This document shows, one piece after another, positions 12,250 through 24,238 of a DNA stretch of 64,000 nucleotides. The notes below the pieces were generated by a model. The model saw only the letters and a program-made list of their open reading frames with translations. It had not been told where the DNA came from and searched no databases. This DNA comes from Aspergillus flavus (taxonomy: Eukaryota > Ascomycota > Eurotiomycetes > Eurotiales > Aspergillaceae): contig NC_092409.1 of NCBI RefSeq assembly GCF_009017415.1, forward strand, positions 3,596,001 through 3,660,000, written 5' to 3'. The stretch's first letter is position 1. Each line of letters begins with the position of its first letter. The position numbers and the translations under genes are program-made.

Positions 12250-14907
12250 TCGCGATAATAAAGAAAGTCGACTGGCCAATTCATTCCATCTTCACCCCCC
12301 CTTTATCTATCACCTTGAAACAAAGGATTGAGTTGTGGAGTAGGGATACCCCAAACCAAGTTATGCGACCCTGGATGTCACAGGAGGGACGGACCCCTTT
12401 CCCCGGCAACACAAGGTTGATTGATATCCGGGTTGGGAATGTTCCCATCCAACTTTAGTAGTATGTGTACGGATGGAGTATGTGCTCTGAGTATAGCCCT
12501 ACAGGTACTAGTGCGAGGGATAGTGGACAGAGGCACTCTGTGCAGCACTCTTCTGGAGGACACACAGATCCATGATTTCGAAGCGTTGACTCGCGTCATG
12601 GGTAGATTGATCCCTTGCATGTGGTGATACATCACACATCCCCATCTATGTATGTACTCCGTACCTAGTACTGCCTACATGTATGCATGGGCGAATACCC
12701 GCAGTTTCATCGCTTGGATCAGCCAGTGTATGATGCTTTCGATCTATGGTAAGTGACGGATGGACGAGTCAACACAGCCTTACCGTGGCATCTTCCACTT
12801 GGGCGCAGTGGCGAGCTATTACTGGATTTAGATTCATTCCAATTTCCATTTCCATTTTTCTCGACGTCTCCATTTTCTTTAGTGGGCAAACTAACATAGC
12901 GCCGCCTTTGGTCCATCCGATTGGATTCCTTCCAAATCTTCTAGACGGCTCGGTATTTACTCCACTCAAGTCGATCTGATTTGCCGCTGCTTCCCAAACG
13001 GTGGCGCTAGGGATGAGATTCCATGGAACCCGCTCTTTCAAAGGTGGGTACCTTTTTTATGCTGCGATTGGCCTCGTTTTGCTCTTAGGTTCCATCCCAT
13101 CCAAGTTAGTGCATAAACCGGTGCATGAATCTATACTATGAACGGCTTTAGACGTTCAACCCTAGGCTTCTTCGTTCCTAGACTGACCAGTTTACGCTTT
13201 CCTTGTTTTTGAAAATTTTTTTTTTTTATTCATTGTCATTATTATTAATTTTTGTTTTTTTGTTATTCAGTTCTCTATCCAAAATCCACCCGCCTCTCTC
13301 AAACTAGGGCGGCGTGGATGGTGTACCATGGAATATATTCAGCTATGATGTACTTACCCGTAGACGATGCAGCTGTTCCCTTTGTTCTAGCTAATGATTG
13401 TATTGCTGAATGTCCCCATCCAAGGCTGAGACACAGTCCTGATAGATGTATCGTAATTTCTTTGTTGGTATGTTATACCTACCTACCTACTCCATATACA
13501 AGTACGTACTCTGGTTAAATCGGAAGGAAGTCACCGGGAAACTAAGGCAATGACGGATTAAAAATGCGGTGTCCAGATGTCGGTGAGGAAAGCCTGAAAG
13601 TCAGTCCACGAGACGGTGTAAGGACGGCATTTAGACTGAAGGTCAGAGCTTGAGACTAAAAGTTCTCTCAATCTATACAATGGTCGATTGTTTGTTGCTC
13701 TCAATGCGGAAGACCTGCGCAGCAACCAGGTCGAGGACGACTAAGTTACCCGAATTGCCTTCTTGACTATGGTTGTTAGGGCTCCACGGCGCATACTCCA
13801 TCAGAGCGTCCATGCAGAACCTCAGTTGATCACCGTCTCCCCGCGGCCAATCAGCACGGATAATAAAACATCCCGGTCGTCATAGACACATGGTGCGCCC
13901 CACAGTACTTTTTTTGCCCCTTCATTCGGCCGCATTGAATCCATCTATCCATTTTGGGCCCGACGTATGGTACCCGTATGTCTCTCGGTATGCAAACACA
14001 CACGCGCGCACTTGCTTTAGAGCCATGATAGTCCAACATTCGGCGGTGAAGGTGGGTTGCGATGCATTGTTTTTGTTTTTGTCAACATAGAGGGGTAAAA
14101 TGGGGGAGGAGATAAAGAGGAAGATCTGTTGAAGGAGGAAAATCCAAAACAACCAAGAAATTTTTCTTCTCATTCCGGCATTCCTGAAAAAGAGCAGAAA
14201 GTGCCCCATTGGGTTATTCTAGCCAATAAACGCCACGGTAAAGCACCCGCTTTTCATAAATTTTTTTTCTTTTTTTTTTTTTTCCCTTTTTGCTCCTAGC
14301 CTCCAGACCTCCCACCCTCCAAAAAAAAAAAAGAAAAAAAGAAAGAAAGGTGAAGATCCAGAAAATTATCCACAACCAAACGGCGATTCCTTCAAAGCTG
14401 TGGAATCCTATTCATTACTATTACTATTATTTTTTGATCATTTTTCTGGGTCTGCGCATGTCTCTTGCTCCATCAGGTCCCTAACTCTGGCCAACGAACT
14501 GCGCGGTGATTATCCTATTCTTCCCGTACACCCGGTCGGGAGGTATTCTTCTCACAGCATCATTATCACCGCCATCCATCATCTCCCTTTCCACTTCCTC
14601 TTCGCCCCCCATCGCCATACTTCCCTGTACTTCTTTCATCTCACACTCACACACTCTCTTCCTTCCCCCCTCATCCCCTCCCCCTTTGTGTTACTAGTGC
14701 CTCTTCTTATTCTTATTCTACAACTATTATTATTATTAGTATCCTAGTTGTGTTGTTACTATATCTTTTTGTCCTTTTGTGTGTTTAGTTGGGTTGTACT
14801 TCTCTGCTATTATTATTATTATTATTGTTTGTCTTATCTAGAACTCCTATCTTCGTCCCGAGTGTATCCTACAACCTTCCTACCAAAAGTTCACTCCTTC
14901 ACAAACC

Positions 14908-16530
14908 ATGCCTTATAATACTCGTCGAAAGTCACTGTCACTTCCGTCGCTAGGGATTCATCTCCCTAGTGCCTCCCGCCGATCCCCGTCGGCCTCGAAA
15001 TCGCCACACGCGACCGACGAGCAACTGCCTCCCTCCAAGAAAGTAAAGAGGTCGCACGACTCGTCTTCACTATCTCCAGAGCCTACCTCGGTGTCGATAT
15101 CGACTACGAAGGAGCAGTTGCCTGTACGTTCGCTTGGTCGGCGCGGGGCGTTTGAACAAACGCCACCCCCATCGCCTATTGATGGAAGTGTCGCGCCCAA
15201 GATCGATACGGAGGGTATCAACGATGATATTGTGGTCGGCGTGATCGAGCAGTTGGAGAAGACAGGCAATCGTCCGCATTTGGTCAAAGAGCTCGCAGCC
15301 GTCCTAGTGACGCTCAATGAGAATGTCGCAAAGTACGTTTGGAGTGCCACCCTCCCCTGTCGTGCGCTTGATGTGAATACTAATCGTTCAATGTGCTACA
15401 GCTCCGCCAATCCCGCCGCGCTCCTTTCTTCTCGGTTGAGCACATACATGAAGCGTCCGTGGACAGCGCTCGCACCGTGTCCTCTGGCGAAGGAGCTTAT
15501 TCCAGTTCACCCTCGCAAAGTGTATTATTATCTGACAACGCTACCTCGCCAACCTCTTCCCGAGAACTCGGACGATATCATTATCCCGGGTGTAGAGGGA
15601 AAGAGCGTCACTCCCAGCGTGTCCAGCGCTGACCTGGACGAGGAAGACGCGTTGGCGCGGGAACGATCGCGCCTCAGCCCAAGCCCCGAGGTGGATCTGT
15701 CCCCCCCGGACTTTGAGGAAGAGAATATTGATCTGGATGCTCGCGATGATAGCGTGGCTAGACAATGTGCGACTGATTTCGACCATCAGCATGCGCGCCT
15801 CATGCACTCGAACCGGGCCGCTTCTCCTCCGTTGGAGGGTGACGAGAAGGAATTCACTCAGACTGCCAGTGCTGTTCGCGAGCGGGCCTCAGAGCAAAAA
15901 GCAAGCCAGCTCGAAAAGGCCAAAGGACCCTTCTCGGCCCTTTCGGAGGGGCTTAGCGAACTGGATGATGGGGCCATGAGCATCGCTGGAACTCCTGTTG
16001 AAGATAGTCCGCTCTCGTCCATTAATGGGGACCGCATGTCCGATAGCCCGGATGAAGACTACTTCTCCCATGGAGGCTTTATGGAACAGCCTTCCCTACA
16101 GGAGCAGTTGCAACAACAGCAAGACCTCGATGAGGCAGCCGCTGTTGCTCTGTTTGGCACTTCTCCCTCCCCATCCCTCACGTCCGTGGCCTCTTCACTC
16201 TCGTCTGGCACGAGTGTGGCTTCGGACGACGGTCTGGATGTCGAGGCGAACCCCGACAGTGTGGCAAGCGCACCGCAGATCAGTCTTCCCGAAGACCTCA
16301 TCATCACACCTGTCTCGGCAATGAAACGGTCCATTGACATGCTCAACAGTGGGGTTCCAGATCTTGATATGAAGATGTCGGATCTGGTTGAACAGGACAG
16401 TAAGATGTCTCTGGCCCCCAGGACCATGGCAGACACAGATGTTGAGATGGTCTTCGAATCCTGGAGAGACTTGCAAAATCCCGAGAGTGTCGATGTCCAT
16501 GAGCTCGATGAGATGTTCGGAGAGATCTGA
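14908..16530 (+). CDS. GDS1: GDS1-like nuclear protein with winged-helix-like domain
   Basis: Exons 14908-15332 and 15402-16530 give 517 residues. The 69-nt intron is in frame and free of stops, so an unspliced reading hides it. GTACGT, a CTAAT branch sequence and TACAG support removal, giving NVANSANPAALLS across the join. Residues ~100-210 form the conserved core: IVVGVIEQLEKTGNRPHLVK, then MKRPWTALAPCPLAKELIPV, then HPRKVYYYLTTLP. It resembles the GDS1 winged-helix domain of fungi. The rest is Ser/Glu/Asp-rich and probably disordered, with a basic PSKKVKRSH near residue 45 that could be a nuclear signal. Yeast GDS1 affects growth on glycerol. A DNA-binding role here is inferred from the fold only. 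Confidence 0.7.
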   Translation: MPYNTRRKSLSLPSLGIHLPSASRRSPSASKSPHATDEQLPPSKKVKRSHDSSSLSPEPTSVSISTTKEQLPVRSLGRRGAFEQTPPPSPIDGSVAPKIDTEGINDDIVVGVIEQLEKTGNRPHLVKELAAVLVTLNENVAKYVWSATLPCRALDVNTNRSMCYSSANPAALLSSRLSTYMKRPWTALAPCPLAKELIPVHPRKVYYYLTTLPRQPLPENSDDIIIPGVEGKSVTPSVSSADLDEEDALARERSRLSPSPEVDLSPPDFEEENIDLDARDDSVARQCATDFDHQHARLMHSNRAASPPLEGDEKEFTQTASAVRERASEQKASQLEKAKGPFSALSEGLSELDDGAMSIAGTPVEDSPLSSINGDRMSDSPDEDYFSHGGFMEQPSLQEQLQQQQDLDEAAAVALFGTSPSPSLTSVASSLSSGTSVASDDGLDVEANPDSVASAPQISLPEDLIITPVSAMKRSIDMLNSGVPDLDMKMSDLVEQDSKMSLAPRTMADTDVEMVFESWRDLQNPESVDVHELDEMFGEI

Positions 16531-17752
16531 GCAGAGGATGCGACGTAATCTACGCGCATACCGCAATCGATAGACCTGGGGCGCTTGGATTTGCTTTTTC
16601 TCTAGACTTTCACGCCTGGTTCGGAATTTTGTTCATCTCCACTCTCGCCTCGTTGCTGTTATGCCTTGGCTTTACAACTTTCTGCTCCGACTTACCTATC
16701 TTTCTCTTACTCTAATCCTGTACAGCTTCATCTGATAATGCTTCTTCCTGAATTTCGTTTCACCTTTCTTGGCCATTGGGCCTTTTTTTTACCTGTACAT
16801 ATATTGTTGCTCTGTTCTGCTTTCTTTTTCTTGCTTGCATGTCTCTCTATCTCTGTTACTTTAATATCCCCTGACTGGTTTGGGTGTACTTGTTTCGTCG
16901 TTCTATTGCGGGGGTGGATTGCCATTTTTTACTAGTCGGCGCGATGGAAAACAAAAGAAGAGGCCAATGATGTTGCCAACGGCCGGAGAAACGTCTCAAA
17001 GGATTAAAAAAAAGGAAAAGAAAAGGAAGGGAAGCCGGAAGATTTATGCCTGATGCCTTGATGTACATTTAGCGCTTGTGGCTCACCATCATATTATATA
17101 TACGATAGTATTCTCTCCATCTCGCCATCAGACAGTAGTAAGTTACTACTCGTAGTGTTGTATAATAAGCATATACCTTCGGGTAGGGCTTGCGCAAAGG
17201 AAAATGCATAGAAGGGCCACCTACGTGGTTAATGTCGTCATCGATGGGGTTTGATCTAATCGGGACGCGGTATCGTGAAAACTGACAGGTGATTGGAAGA
17301 TACCCCTTAGACCAAGTACTCCCTCTGCCCCGCCTTTTGCATCAATCAATTCCTCCATCTTCCATCATACTACGAATTGTCCTGTTCCTCGAGAGATCCC
17401 CGTCACCATGATATTTCCTTTCTTTACTTGGTAAACCAGGTGAAGTGTTGAGTAGTGCGGACAGAGAGGATCGGTTCCTGTACGACAATCATCCTCGATC
17501 TCCCATTCGTCTTTTTTTTTTAAGTTCTATGCACCATGGTCATCTACTGGTCCGAACGCTCGTCTTATAGTCGATTTAAGCCTTGAATTCAAAGCCATTG
17601 TCCAACAAAACCGCAGAACGAGAAGACGTTGCCAATCGCGCGAACCACATTGTTATCCAGGCACATTGGACCGCTATCTGCCGTGGTAGTCTTGATCCAT
17701 TGATCCGGTCCGCGTTGTGGCGACGCCCTCCGCCAAATCTCAAAACTCCGAC
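16531..17752. other. Intergenic region, 3' UTR and TF promoter
   Basis: T-rich 3' UTR-like sequence after the GDS1-like gene, then the upstream region of the Zn2Cys6 regulator. No gene is supported. Confidence 0.55.
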
Positions 17753-20581
17753 ATGGACGCGCCTTCCAATCACCCTCAGCGAGGTGACGACAGCTCGCAG
17801 AGTGAAATCCCCCCCCATCACTCTTTCGATACTCAAAATAAAGTTATGATCGCCTCGAAGCCTCCAGCCTCGCATACTTCGCAACTGTTGAATGTACCTC
17901 CCCGGAGCAGCTTACCCGGCAAGAAGCAATCTAAGAATGCGAAAGTGGCCATCCCGCGGCAGAGAACGGGTGTCGTTCCTGGTTACAGTCGACGTGTGCC
18001 TCTTGCCTGCGAATCCTGTCGGGGGCGGAAGACTAAGTGTAGTGGCGACACGCCGGTTTGCAGACAGTGCAAAGAATTGAGGGTGACATGTAAGTATCCG
18101 GCATCATGGAGGGAACGAACCAAAGGGTATGTTGACTACCAATGTCTTCTTCTCTTCGGTCATTGACGACTGACTTCGATATAGCCAATTGGACAGTCTC
18201 TCGACAAAGGCCGAAGCGTATGAGAAGCTCTTGAGAGACATTGGGAATATTGTCGATGGCAGGACTGCAGAACAAATTAGAGTCACTCTGGATAAGGTCT
18301 GTGCGCTTTGCCATGTTTTCTTTGTCTACATTCCTGCATCCAACCCTGACACTCATATAGTATTCTGGTTCGGGTGGCGAGCGGGCTTCTACTGGCTCGC
18401 AATCCAGCTCAGCTACGCCGCAGGATAAAGACAGCTACCTTGAAGAAATGAGCTCCTCCTCTTCTATTGGATCCCTAGACGCCATCGACCGCGTGGAAGA
18501 GGATGTAAATCGAACTCCGAATTCTCGGGCTACAGGTTACATGGGGAAGAATTCAGAGGTTACCTGGATGCAGAGATTGCGAATGGAGACAGAACAACGC
18601 CTCCGGAAAGAACCAGGGCCCTATGAAGCTGAGCCCGAGGGAGAATTCGCCCTACATTCGATGAACTATCATTTGGACGATCTAGACGTCTCGGTTCCTG
18701 GCCCTGTGCAGGTGTATTGGATCCCTCCTCGCCCTTTGGCGGACAAGTTATTTGAAGACTACTTGGAAACGGTGCACCCGTTTTATCCTATCATCAGCCG
18801 TACACTGTTCCGCGCCCAATACAGAACCTTCTTTGACAGCACTGCTCGGCCTGGCGATAAATGGCTGGCCATCCTTAACTTGATATTCGCGATATCCGCC
18901 AAACATGCTCATTTAACGCAGGCACCGTGGCGTGGCGATGACAACGATCATTTAGTGTATTTGACTCGGGCCAGGATTCTTAGCATGAATGGTGATGCTC
19001 TTTTTAGCCATCCCGATCTTCAGCAAGTGCAGGTCGAGGGCTTGGTTGCTTTTTATCTTATGGCATCAGACCAAATCAACCGGTGTGTATCTTTCCTCAT
19101 CCTTTTCTTTTCTTCCCCTTTCACCGTGCGGGTGATGTGAGGCTTGACTTGAGCGTTCTTCTGATGGTTTGATTAGAGCTTGGAAGATCACCGCGTTGGC
19201 TGTTCGTTCGGCAATCTCACTCGGGTTGAATATGAAGAACACAAGCGAAAGCACGCCTGGTATCTCAAAGGAGGCGCGATATAGGGTCTGGTGGTGTGTC
19301 TATACTTTTGAACATATGCTTGGGATCATGACGGGCAGAGTTTCTTGCATCACGGATGGGATATGTACAACACCGTTGCCTCTACCGTTCGAGGAAGACC
19401 AACTTCGAGAGCCAGCTGCGGCTAAGCTTCTCAACGATCAAGACCTTCGCCAGGAGCTGGTGGAATCGGCTTTGGCAAGCACCCTCGTTCGCCACATGCC
19501 CTCAAATCCCACGGGAGGTAAGGAGGCTCGACATACAGACAAACTGCGTGACGCTGCTTGGCTGAAGAGTCAACCCGCCAGTAAGACGCTTATATTTCTG
19601 TATTATGTGGACCTGGCAGTTGTCGCTCAGGAAATCGTCAACCGGGTGTATTCGCTGGACTGTGCCATGGTACCTTGGAGGCACATTGAGAACCGCATTG
19701 GGGAGCTTCGATCCCGAATTGACATATGGTACACCAACCTTCCGGAGGCTTTGGACTTCACCCGGCGGGACGACCAAGGTACGGATATGCTTCGTGGAAA
19801 GCTTTTCTTGGCGTTCCACTACTACAGTGCTCGAATCACCTTGGGGCGTCCGTGCCTGTGTCGCCGCGATGCTCGGCATACTAGCCCTCAGCAAAAACCC
19901 TCTTTTAGCCATGAAATGGCAGAGATAACTCTAAATTCTGCACGGCAGATGCTGGACTTGATTCCAGACGAACCTAACGCTGTCCAACTCTACCATGTTT
20001 GTCCTTGGTGGTGCGTTCTGCACTATCTTATGCAGACGGCTACAGTTCTCCTGCTCGAGTTGTCGTTCGGTTGCATTCATATGCCAGCCGAAGAGAGAGG
20101 TATTTTTGAAGCGTCAAAAAAAGCCATACGCTGGCTTTTTGCCATGTCCGAATGTAGTCTCCCAGCACGGCGTGCATGGGAGCTGTGTGACAGTAACCTT
20201 CGACGAATCGCCATCGGCATGGATTATGACTTAAGTGACCTTCCAGCCCTAAATTTTAACCCAACCTCGCACGTCCATATGGCCTCAAATACTGGTGGTA
20301 ATGCTGGTATGGGTGTATCTGTCAGCCAGACAGCGCCGCCTATGCCTATTTTCTACGACACAGTTGGAGGCCCAAACCAACATCCGGTTCAGACTCAATA
20401 CCATTATGACCAGAACCAACAAGCGTACTCTGGAGTGCCAGCACTTGATCCGATTTCGACGACCCTTGCACTTTCTGCTTCTGGAACTGATGCCTTTTTC
20501 CCTTACGACCCCATCAGTGGGGAGTTTATTCGCTCTTTCTTCCCCATTCCCAATGAAGAGGAGCCATGGGAACAAAATTAA
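17753..20581 (+). CDS. Zn2Cys6 (Gal4-type) transcription factor with fungal-specific TF domain
   Basis: Exons 17753-18126, 18185-18296, 18361-19082 and 19177-20581 give 870 residues. The binuclear zinc cluster has Cys86, 89, 96, 103, 106 and 113 (spacing 2-6-6-2-6). It is followed by a basic linker and a short coiled-coil-like segment (LSTKAEAYEKLLRDIG). The middle homology region starts at about residue 245 with DKLFEDYLETVHPFYPIISR, and later has ARYRVWWCVYTFEHMLGIMT. The C-terminus is Asn/Gln/Thr-rich, as in activation domains. The ATG at 17753 is the first in-frame ATG (no ATG exists at 17717). It is predicted nuclear and DNA-binding, with target genes unknown. The neighbours are housekeeping genes, so it is not an obvious cluster regulator. 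Confidence 0.9.
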
Positions 20582-21154
20582 CATGTTCTCAAAATTCTTC
20601 AATTCTCTGTACAAAATAACTTTTGCTATAACTACTACTAACGTCCGTTGTTAGGAGTTTGCTTATCTGTGTTTTCTACATTTCTCTTTTATATATTATT
20701 TTTTTTTCACAAACTTTAACGATAAATTCTCTATATCGATTTGTTTAGGCGCGCGGTCTTTGGCACGGGTTGGGTTCCACGGCATATCATCAGCGTGTAA
20801 GGAGTTATCGAAAGAGAGATCGGGAGCTTGTATGCGATAGACGATGGGTGGCTGGCTCGTGACTTTTATCTTGTTTAATTGGATTGCTCGGGAAATCTTA
20901 CGGATGTCTAACGAAGTTCGAAATCAAGTTATCATTCCAAGAAGAACATCGTTCGTAAAAGAGACAACCTCCATGTAAGAAAGAATTAAGCATCTAAGCT
21001 CTATGCTATATACTATTATTAACCTGGTATCTAATATCTATCATACACACGAAACAGCACTGAGAATTTCCAGGGTAGTAGAAGCAGTAAGTATAGTACA
21101 TGTATACAAGGTAGTCTATCAAAACACCACATCACCCTAACCATGAGCGAGCTC
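20582..21154. other. Convergent 3' region
   Basis: AT-rich 3' ends of two convergent genes. No gene is seen. Confidence 0.6.
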
Positions 21155-24100
21155 TTATTGCGCAGTGATATCACTACCCCGCAGTCGTTGTCTTTTCATT
21201 CTTTTCAACTCTTTATTTCTTCTGTATACGAAGCCTCCACACTCGCGGTTCATATTCGCTCGCCGAAGACCGAGGGCCTCGAATTTCTTCATACAGAAGT
21301 CGAGGATAGGCCGGACGGGGTTATGCTGAGGATGGATAGTTCCGGGATATGCGTTTGCTTGAGGAGATGGAGGTGACTTATCGGGAATGGTGTGCGAGTG
21401 TTTAGCTTCGTATTCGTTGTACTCTTTCACGGCGGCTTGGGCGATGATGCGGACGGTGGATATATTGGGAATAACCAGCTTGGTCTGGAGTTGTTTGAAG
21501 TATGCTTCGTCGAAGTGAGGGTCGCCCTTTTTCAGGTCCCGTTCGGTGTTCAGGTAGAGACGGGGGATGCCGCCTTTGTGGAGACGGCGGGTGGATGGGG
21601 ACTGCACGTCGACACACCAGGTGTCCCAGAGTCGTTTGCCGGCTGCGCTGCCTCGGGTGTCGACTACGGCGGCGAGGATGGGATGGAAGGCTGTTGAGGG
21701 TATGTTGGGGGTTGTGCTTCGGGCGAGCTTTTGGGAGCGGATGTTGGAGGAGGCGGCGAGGTCGTGGAGGGCGCCGGGGATGGAAAGGAAGAGGCGTTGC
21801 AGGCCGTGGAGGGAGCGCTTCTGGTAGTCGTCTCTTGGGTGAAGTTCGTTGAAGTCACCGTTGAGAATTCGCAGCAAGATGCCCTTTGCTTGTGCTAGGT
21901 TCTGGATATTGTCTTCCGCTTTTGTCGTGTCGATCTCTGTGGTGACGGCATGATCTAATCTGATGATTTCGGCGGCTAATGCGGTCACATTGCTGTGGCC
22001 CCAGGATTTGAGGCGGTAATCGCGGAGATATTCTAGTATCACAGTTACCTGATTCCATTGGCACATTGCGATTCGGTAGTTCAACAGGGCTCGTAGGGTA
22101 TTCGCGGAGAGAGGCTGTGAAAGAGACTGGACAACGGAATCGCAGAGCGTGCTATTCTTGGTAGCGGCAGCGTAACGAATAATGGATGGTGCCAAAGCTT
22201 GATTCCCGTATGCGCTGTAAGGAACCGGGGGCCCATCAATGTCGTTCGAGAAGAGTAGCCAGTCGCCGAATGTGAACGCTCGAGACACTGTCACCAAGTC
22301 TAGAAGTTCGGCCAGCGTAATAGGCGAAATTTGCGGCATTGAGGACTCAAATGGCTTCAAGGAGGCCAGATTGGCAGTATCGAAAGTCGGAAGGTGCTCG
22401 TCATTGGAGGGGTCCACACGCGACGAGAAGAATTCGCCTATGCGTTGCATTTTGCTTTTGTCAACTGCGCTCTGCAGCCAAGCAAATGAATCCATAGCAT
22501 CTCCACACAGGCGTCGCCGGGAGTGGAATCGGATGTTGTGTTCGACGAGCTTAGCCAAGGCTGTTGTCTCATCATAGATCTGGGACGGCTCAAGTTGCTC
22601 CAAGTCCTCCTCATCAGGCAAGTACAGGTCATTGCTGTCCCAAGGCGGAACAACATGAGGAATGGCTCGGATAAGCTCATCAAATGCTTGGGGATCCGCC
22701 ACAGGATCGAGGCATCCTGATTCAAGAACACGAAGAATGAACCAGTTAGACTCCTTAGTCGTAGCTAAGGGGGTATCATCGGTCGCTCTTGGGGCTATTG
22801 CAAACTTGAGTGAAACAATATGACGCAGAAGCGCAGCCGAAGTTATACCCCAGAAGCCTAATCCTCGATAGCCCCAGTTTGGAAGATTATCCATTAAGGA
22901 AGCGGCTACCTCAAGACTGATTGTTCGCCTCCCGAGTCCATTGAATGGGGAGGGGGGACTGCGCTTTCGAAGAAGTGAAGGACCGTCGACTTGGGCCGGA
23001 TGGCGCCAGGATACTTCCGAGTCAACCTTAGTGTTCCATACAGACTCTGGATGTTGAAGCAAGGGTCTCCAGCTTTGGAATCTCCAAGCCAGATCCCCTT
23101 TCCGTGTCTTCATCTGATCAATGAGCCATACGCCCTCTGTGATATGTCCGTGTTCCACACAGCACCAAAGAATCAACTCTATCCAGATCTCAGGCCCAAG
23201 CTCTCGAATGCCCATCTTGAAGGGAAGGAAAGGCGAGTCTTCACCCGCAGCAGCTGCCTTGGCCGCCACTTCTGCTTCGTGTACAAGCCAGGCTGCATCC
23301 GAAAGAACGCTCATGATATGTGTTGAGAGTAGATGCATCGTCGGCGGTCGAAAGGCGACTTGATGGCTATCTGTGGGGACATATTTATATACCCTATCAG
23401 ATACTGCACCGGAGTGGTGCAGACGAGCAAGTATGCGAAATACATAAGACATCGCTATCTTCGACTCATTTGGTGAGGAGTCAGCAGCATCAAGCACAAT
23501 TGAGCCCAAGCTCTGCCATACTTGCGCCATGAACCGTCGGGAATGTTCGTCCGCAAATGCTCTCTCAGTTAATGTATCCAACTTTGTCAACTCAGAGACC
23601 GTTGTTGGATCTGGCGTGAGCCTCGGAGCCGAGTCTATCTGATGAGTCAATTGATCAAGCGAGATACTGGATTCGTAACCCCAGCTGTTGTTAGACAGAT
23701 GCTTAAGTGAGGGGGAGACATCGTTCAGTGCATCTGCGGCGTCGAGCAACTGATTCAATAATGCATAAACAGCAGGCCAATTGTTCAACCGGAACCCTAG
23801 ATGGGCTAAAAGATCTAGATTGCCGAACGTTCTTGCGTTGTACAATAAATCACTCAAGTCGATTGCTCGACTGATGGACGTTGAGGTCGTTACCGATGCA
23901 GTGTCCGATTCGAAAGCTGTACTGTCACCTCCGGAATCTCCTAGCAGGTATTGTTCCAGTAACAAAGCCCATGTTTCCGGGTTTTCCTGCGATTCGCGTG
24001 CCGGGGGTTCATTTCTCGCATGAATACGATCAAGCAGTAACCGTCGGCTGATTGAAGGGCTGGAGCCCACGGAGAACTGGCGACCCCATTGCCGCCTTCC

Positions 24101-24238
24101 CCGGGAAGGTCTCCAATTCGGGAGCCCTTTGCTCTGGGAGTAGCTGAGCAGGCGATATGAGGAGACTGATGCAGTATGGAGCAAGTGAGACCTGCGGTCC
24201 AGACACAGCAGACGAGCTGGACACAGGGACCTTTTCAT
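21155..24238 (-). CDS. Large mitochondrial protein with PPR-like helical repeats
   Basis: A single uninterrupted exon of 1027 codons. The N-terminus is rich in Arg, Ser and Leu with almost no acidic residues for about 60 residues, a typical mitochondrial presequence. I do not recognise a named orthologue. Several segments fit the pentatricopeptide helix-turn-helix pattern, for example ELILWCCVEHGHITEGVWLI near residue 350 and RALLNYRIAMCQWNQVTVIL near residue 720. This suggests an alpha-solenoid organelle RNA-binding protein of the fungal PPR type, which act in mitochondrial mRNA processing or translation. The C-terminal ~50 residues are Lys/Arg-rich. The PPR call is inference. GC-rich antisense frames inside it are shadows. 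Confidence 0.6.
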   Translation of the reverse strand: MKRSLCPARLLCLDRRSHLLHTASVSSYRLLSYSQSKGLPNWRPSRGRRQWGRQFSVGSSPSISRRLLLDRIHARNEPPARESQENPETWALLLEQYLLGDSGGDSTAFESDTASVTTSTSISRAIDLSDLLYNARTFGNLDLLAHLGFRLNNWPAVYALLNQLLDAADALNDVSPSLKHLSNNSWGYESSISLDQLTHQIDSAPRLTPDPTTVSELTKLDTLTERAFADEHSRRFMAQVWQSLGSIVLDAADSSPNESKIAMSYVFRILARLHHSGAVSDRVYKYVPTDSHQVAFRPPTMHLLSTHIMSVLSDAAWLVHEAEVAAKAAAAGEDSPFLPFKMGIRELGPEIWIELILWCCVEHGHITEGVWLIDQMKTRKGDLAWRFQSWRPLLQHPESVWNTKVDSEVSWRHPAQVDGPSLLRKRSPPSPFNGLGRRTISLEVAASLMDNLPNWGYRGLGFWGITSAALLRHIVSLKFAIAPRATDDTPLATTKESNWFILRVLESGCLDPVADPQAFDELIRAIPHVVPPWDSNDLYLPDEEDLEQLEPSQIYDETTALAKLVEHNIRFHSRRRLCGDAMDSFAWLQSAVDKSKMQRIGEFFSSRVDPSNDEHLPTFDTANLASLKPFESSMPQISPITLAELLDLVTVSRAFTFGDWLLFSNDIDGPPVPYSAYGNQALAPSIIRYAAATKNSTLCDSVVQSLSQPLSANTLRALLNYRIAMCQWNQVTVILEYLRDYRLKSWGHSNVTALAAEIIRLDHAVTTEIDTTKAEDNIQNLAQAKGILLRILNGDFNELHPRDDYQKRSLHGLQRLFLSIPGALHDLAASSNIRSQKLARSTTPNIPSTAFHPILAAVVDTRGSAAGKRLWDTWCVDVQSPSTRRLHKGGIPRLYLNTERDLKKGDPHFDEAYFKQLQTKLVIPNISTVRIIAQAAVKEYNEYEAKHSHTIPDKSPPSPQANAYPGTIHPQHNPVRPILDFCMKKFEALGLRRANMNRECGGFVYRRNKELKRMKRQRLRGSDITAQ

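Larger units (their letters stand above)
11129..14907. other. 3.8-kb gene-poor spacer
   Basis: No conserved coding sequence is seen on either strand. It contains a TATG microsatellite (11743-11766), TACTCCGTA motifs at 12234 and 12655, T-rich and A-rich runs (about 13217-13228, 14262-14283, 14322-14348) and a TAT triplet repeat (about 14808-14826). The last ~400 bases are strongly CT-rich and probably form the leader of the GDS1-like gene. Confidence 0.55.

Noticed and set aside
15333..15401. 23-residue insertion in the GDS1-like protein
   Set aside because: In-frame intron with GTACGT, a CTAAT branch sequence and TACAG. It interrupts the conserved domain.
17717..17752. Upstream start for the first Zn2Cys6 factor (MATPSAKS...)
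   Set aside because: The codon at 17717 is GTG, not ATG. The first real ATG is at 17753.
21392..21852. Three overlapping GC-rich plus-strand frames
   Set aside because: Antisense to the intact 1027-codon gene and mutually incompatible.
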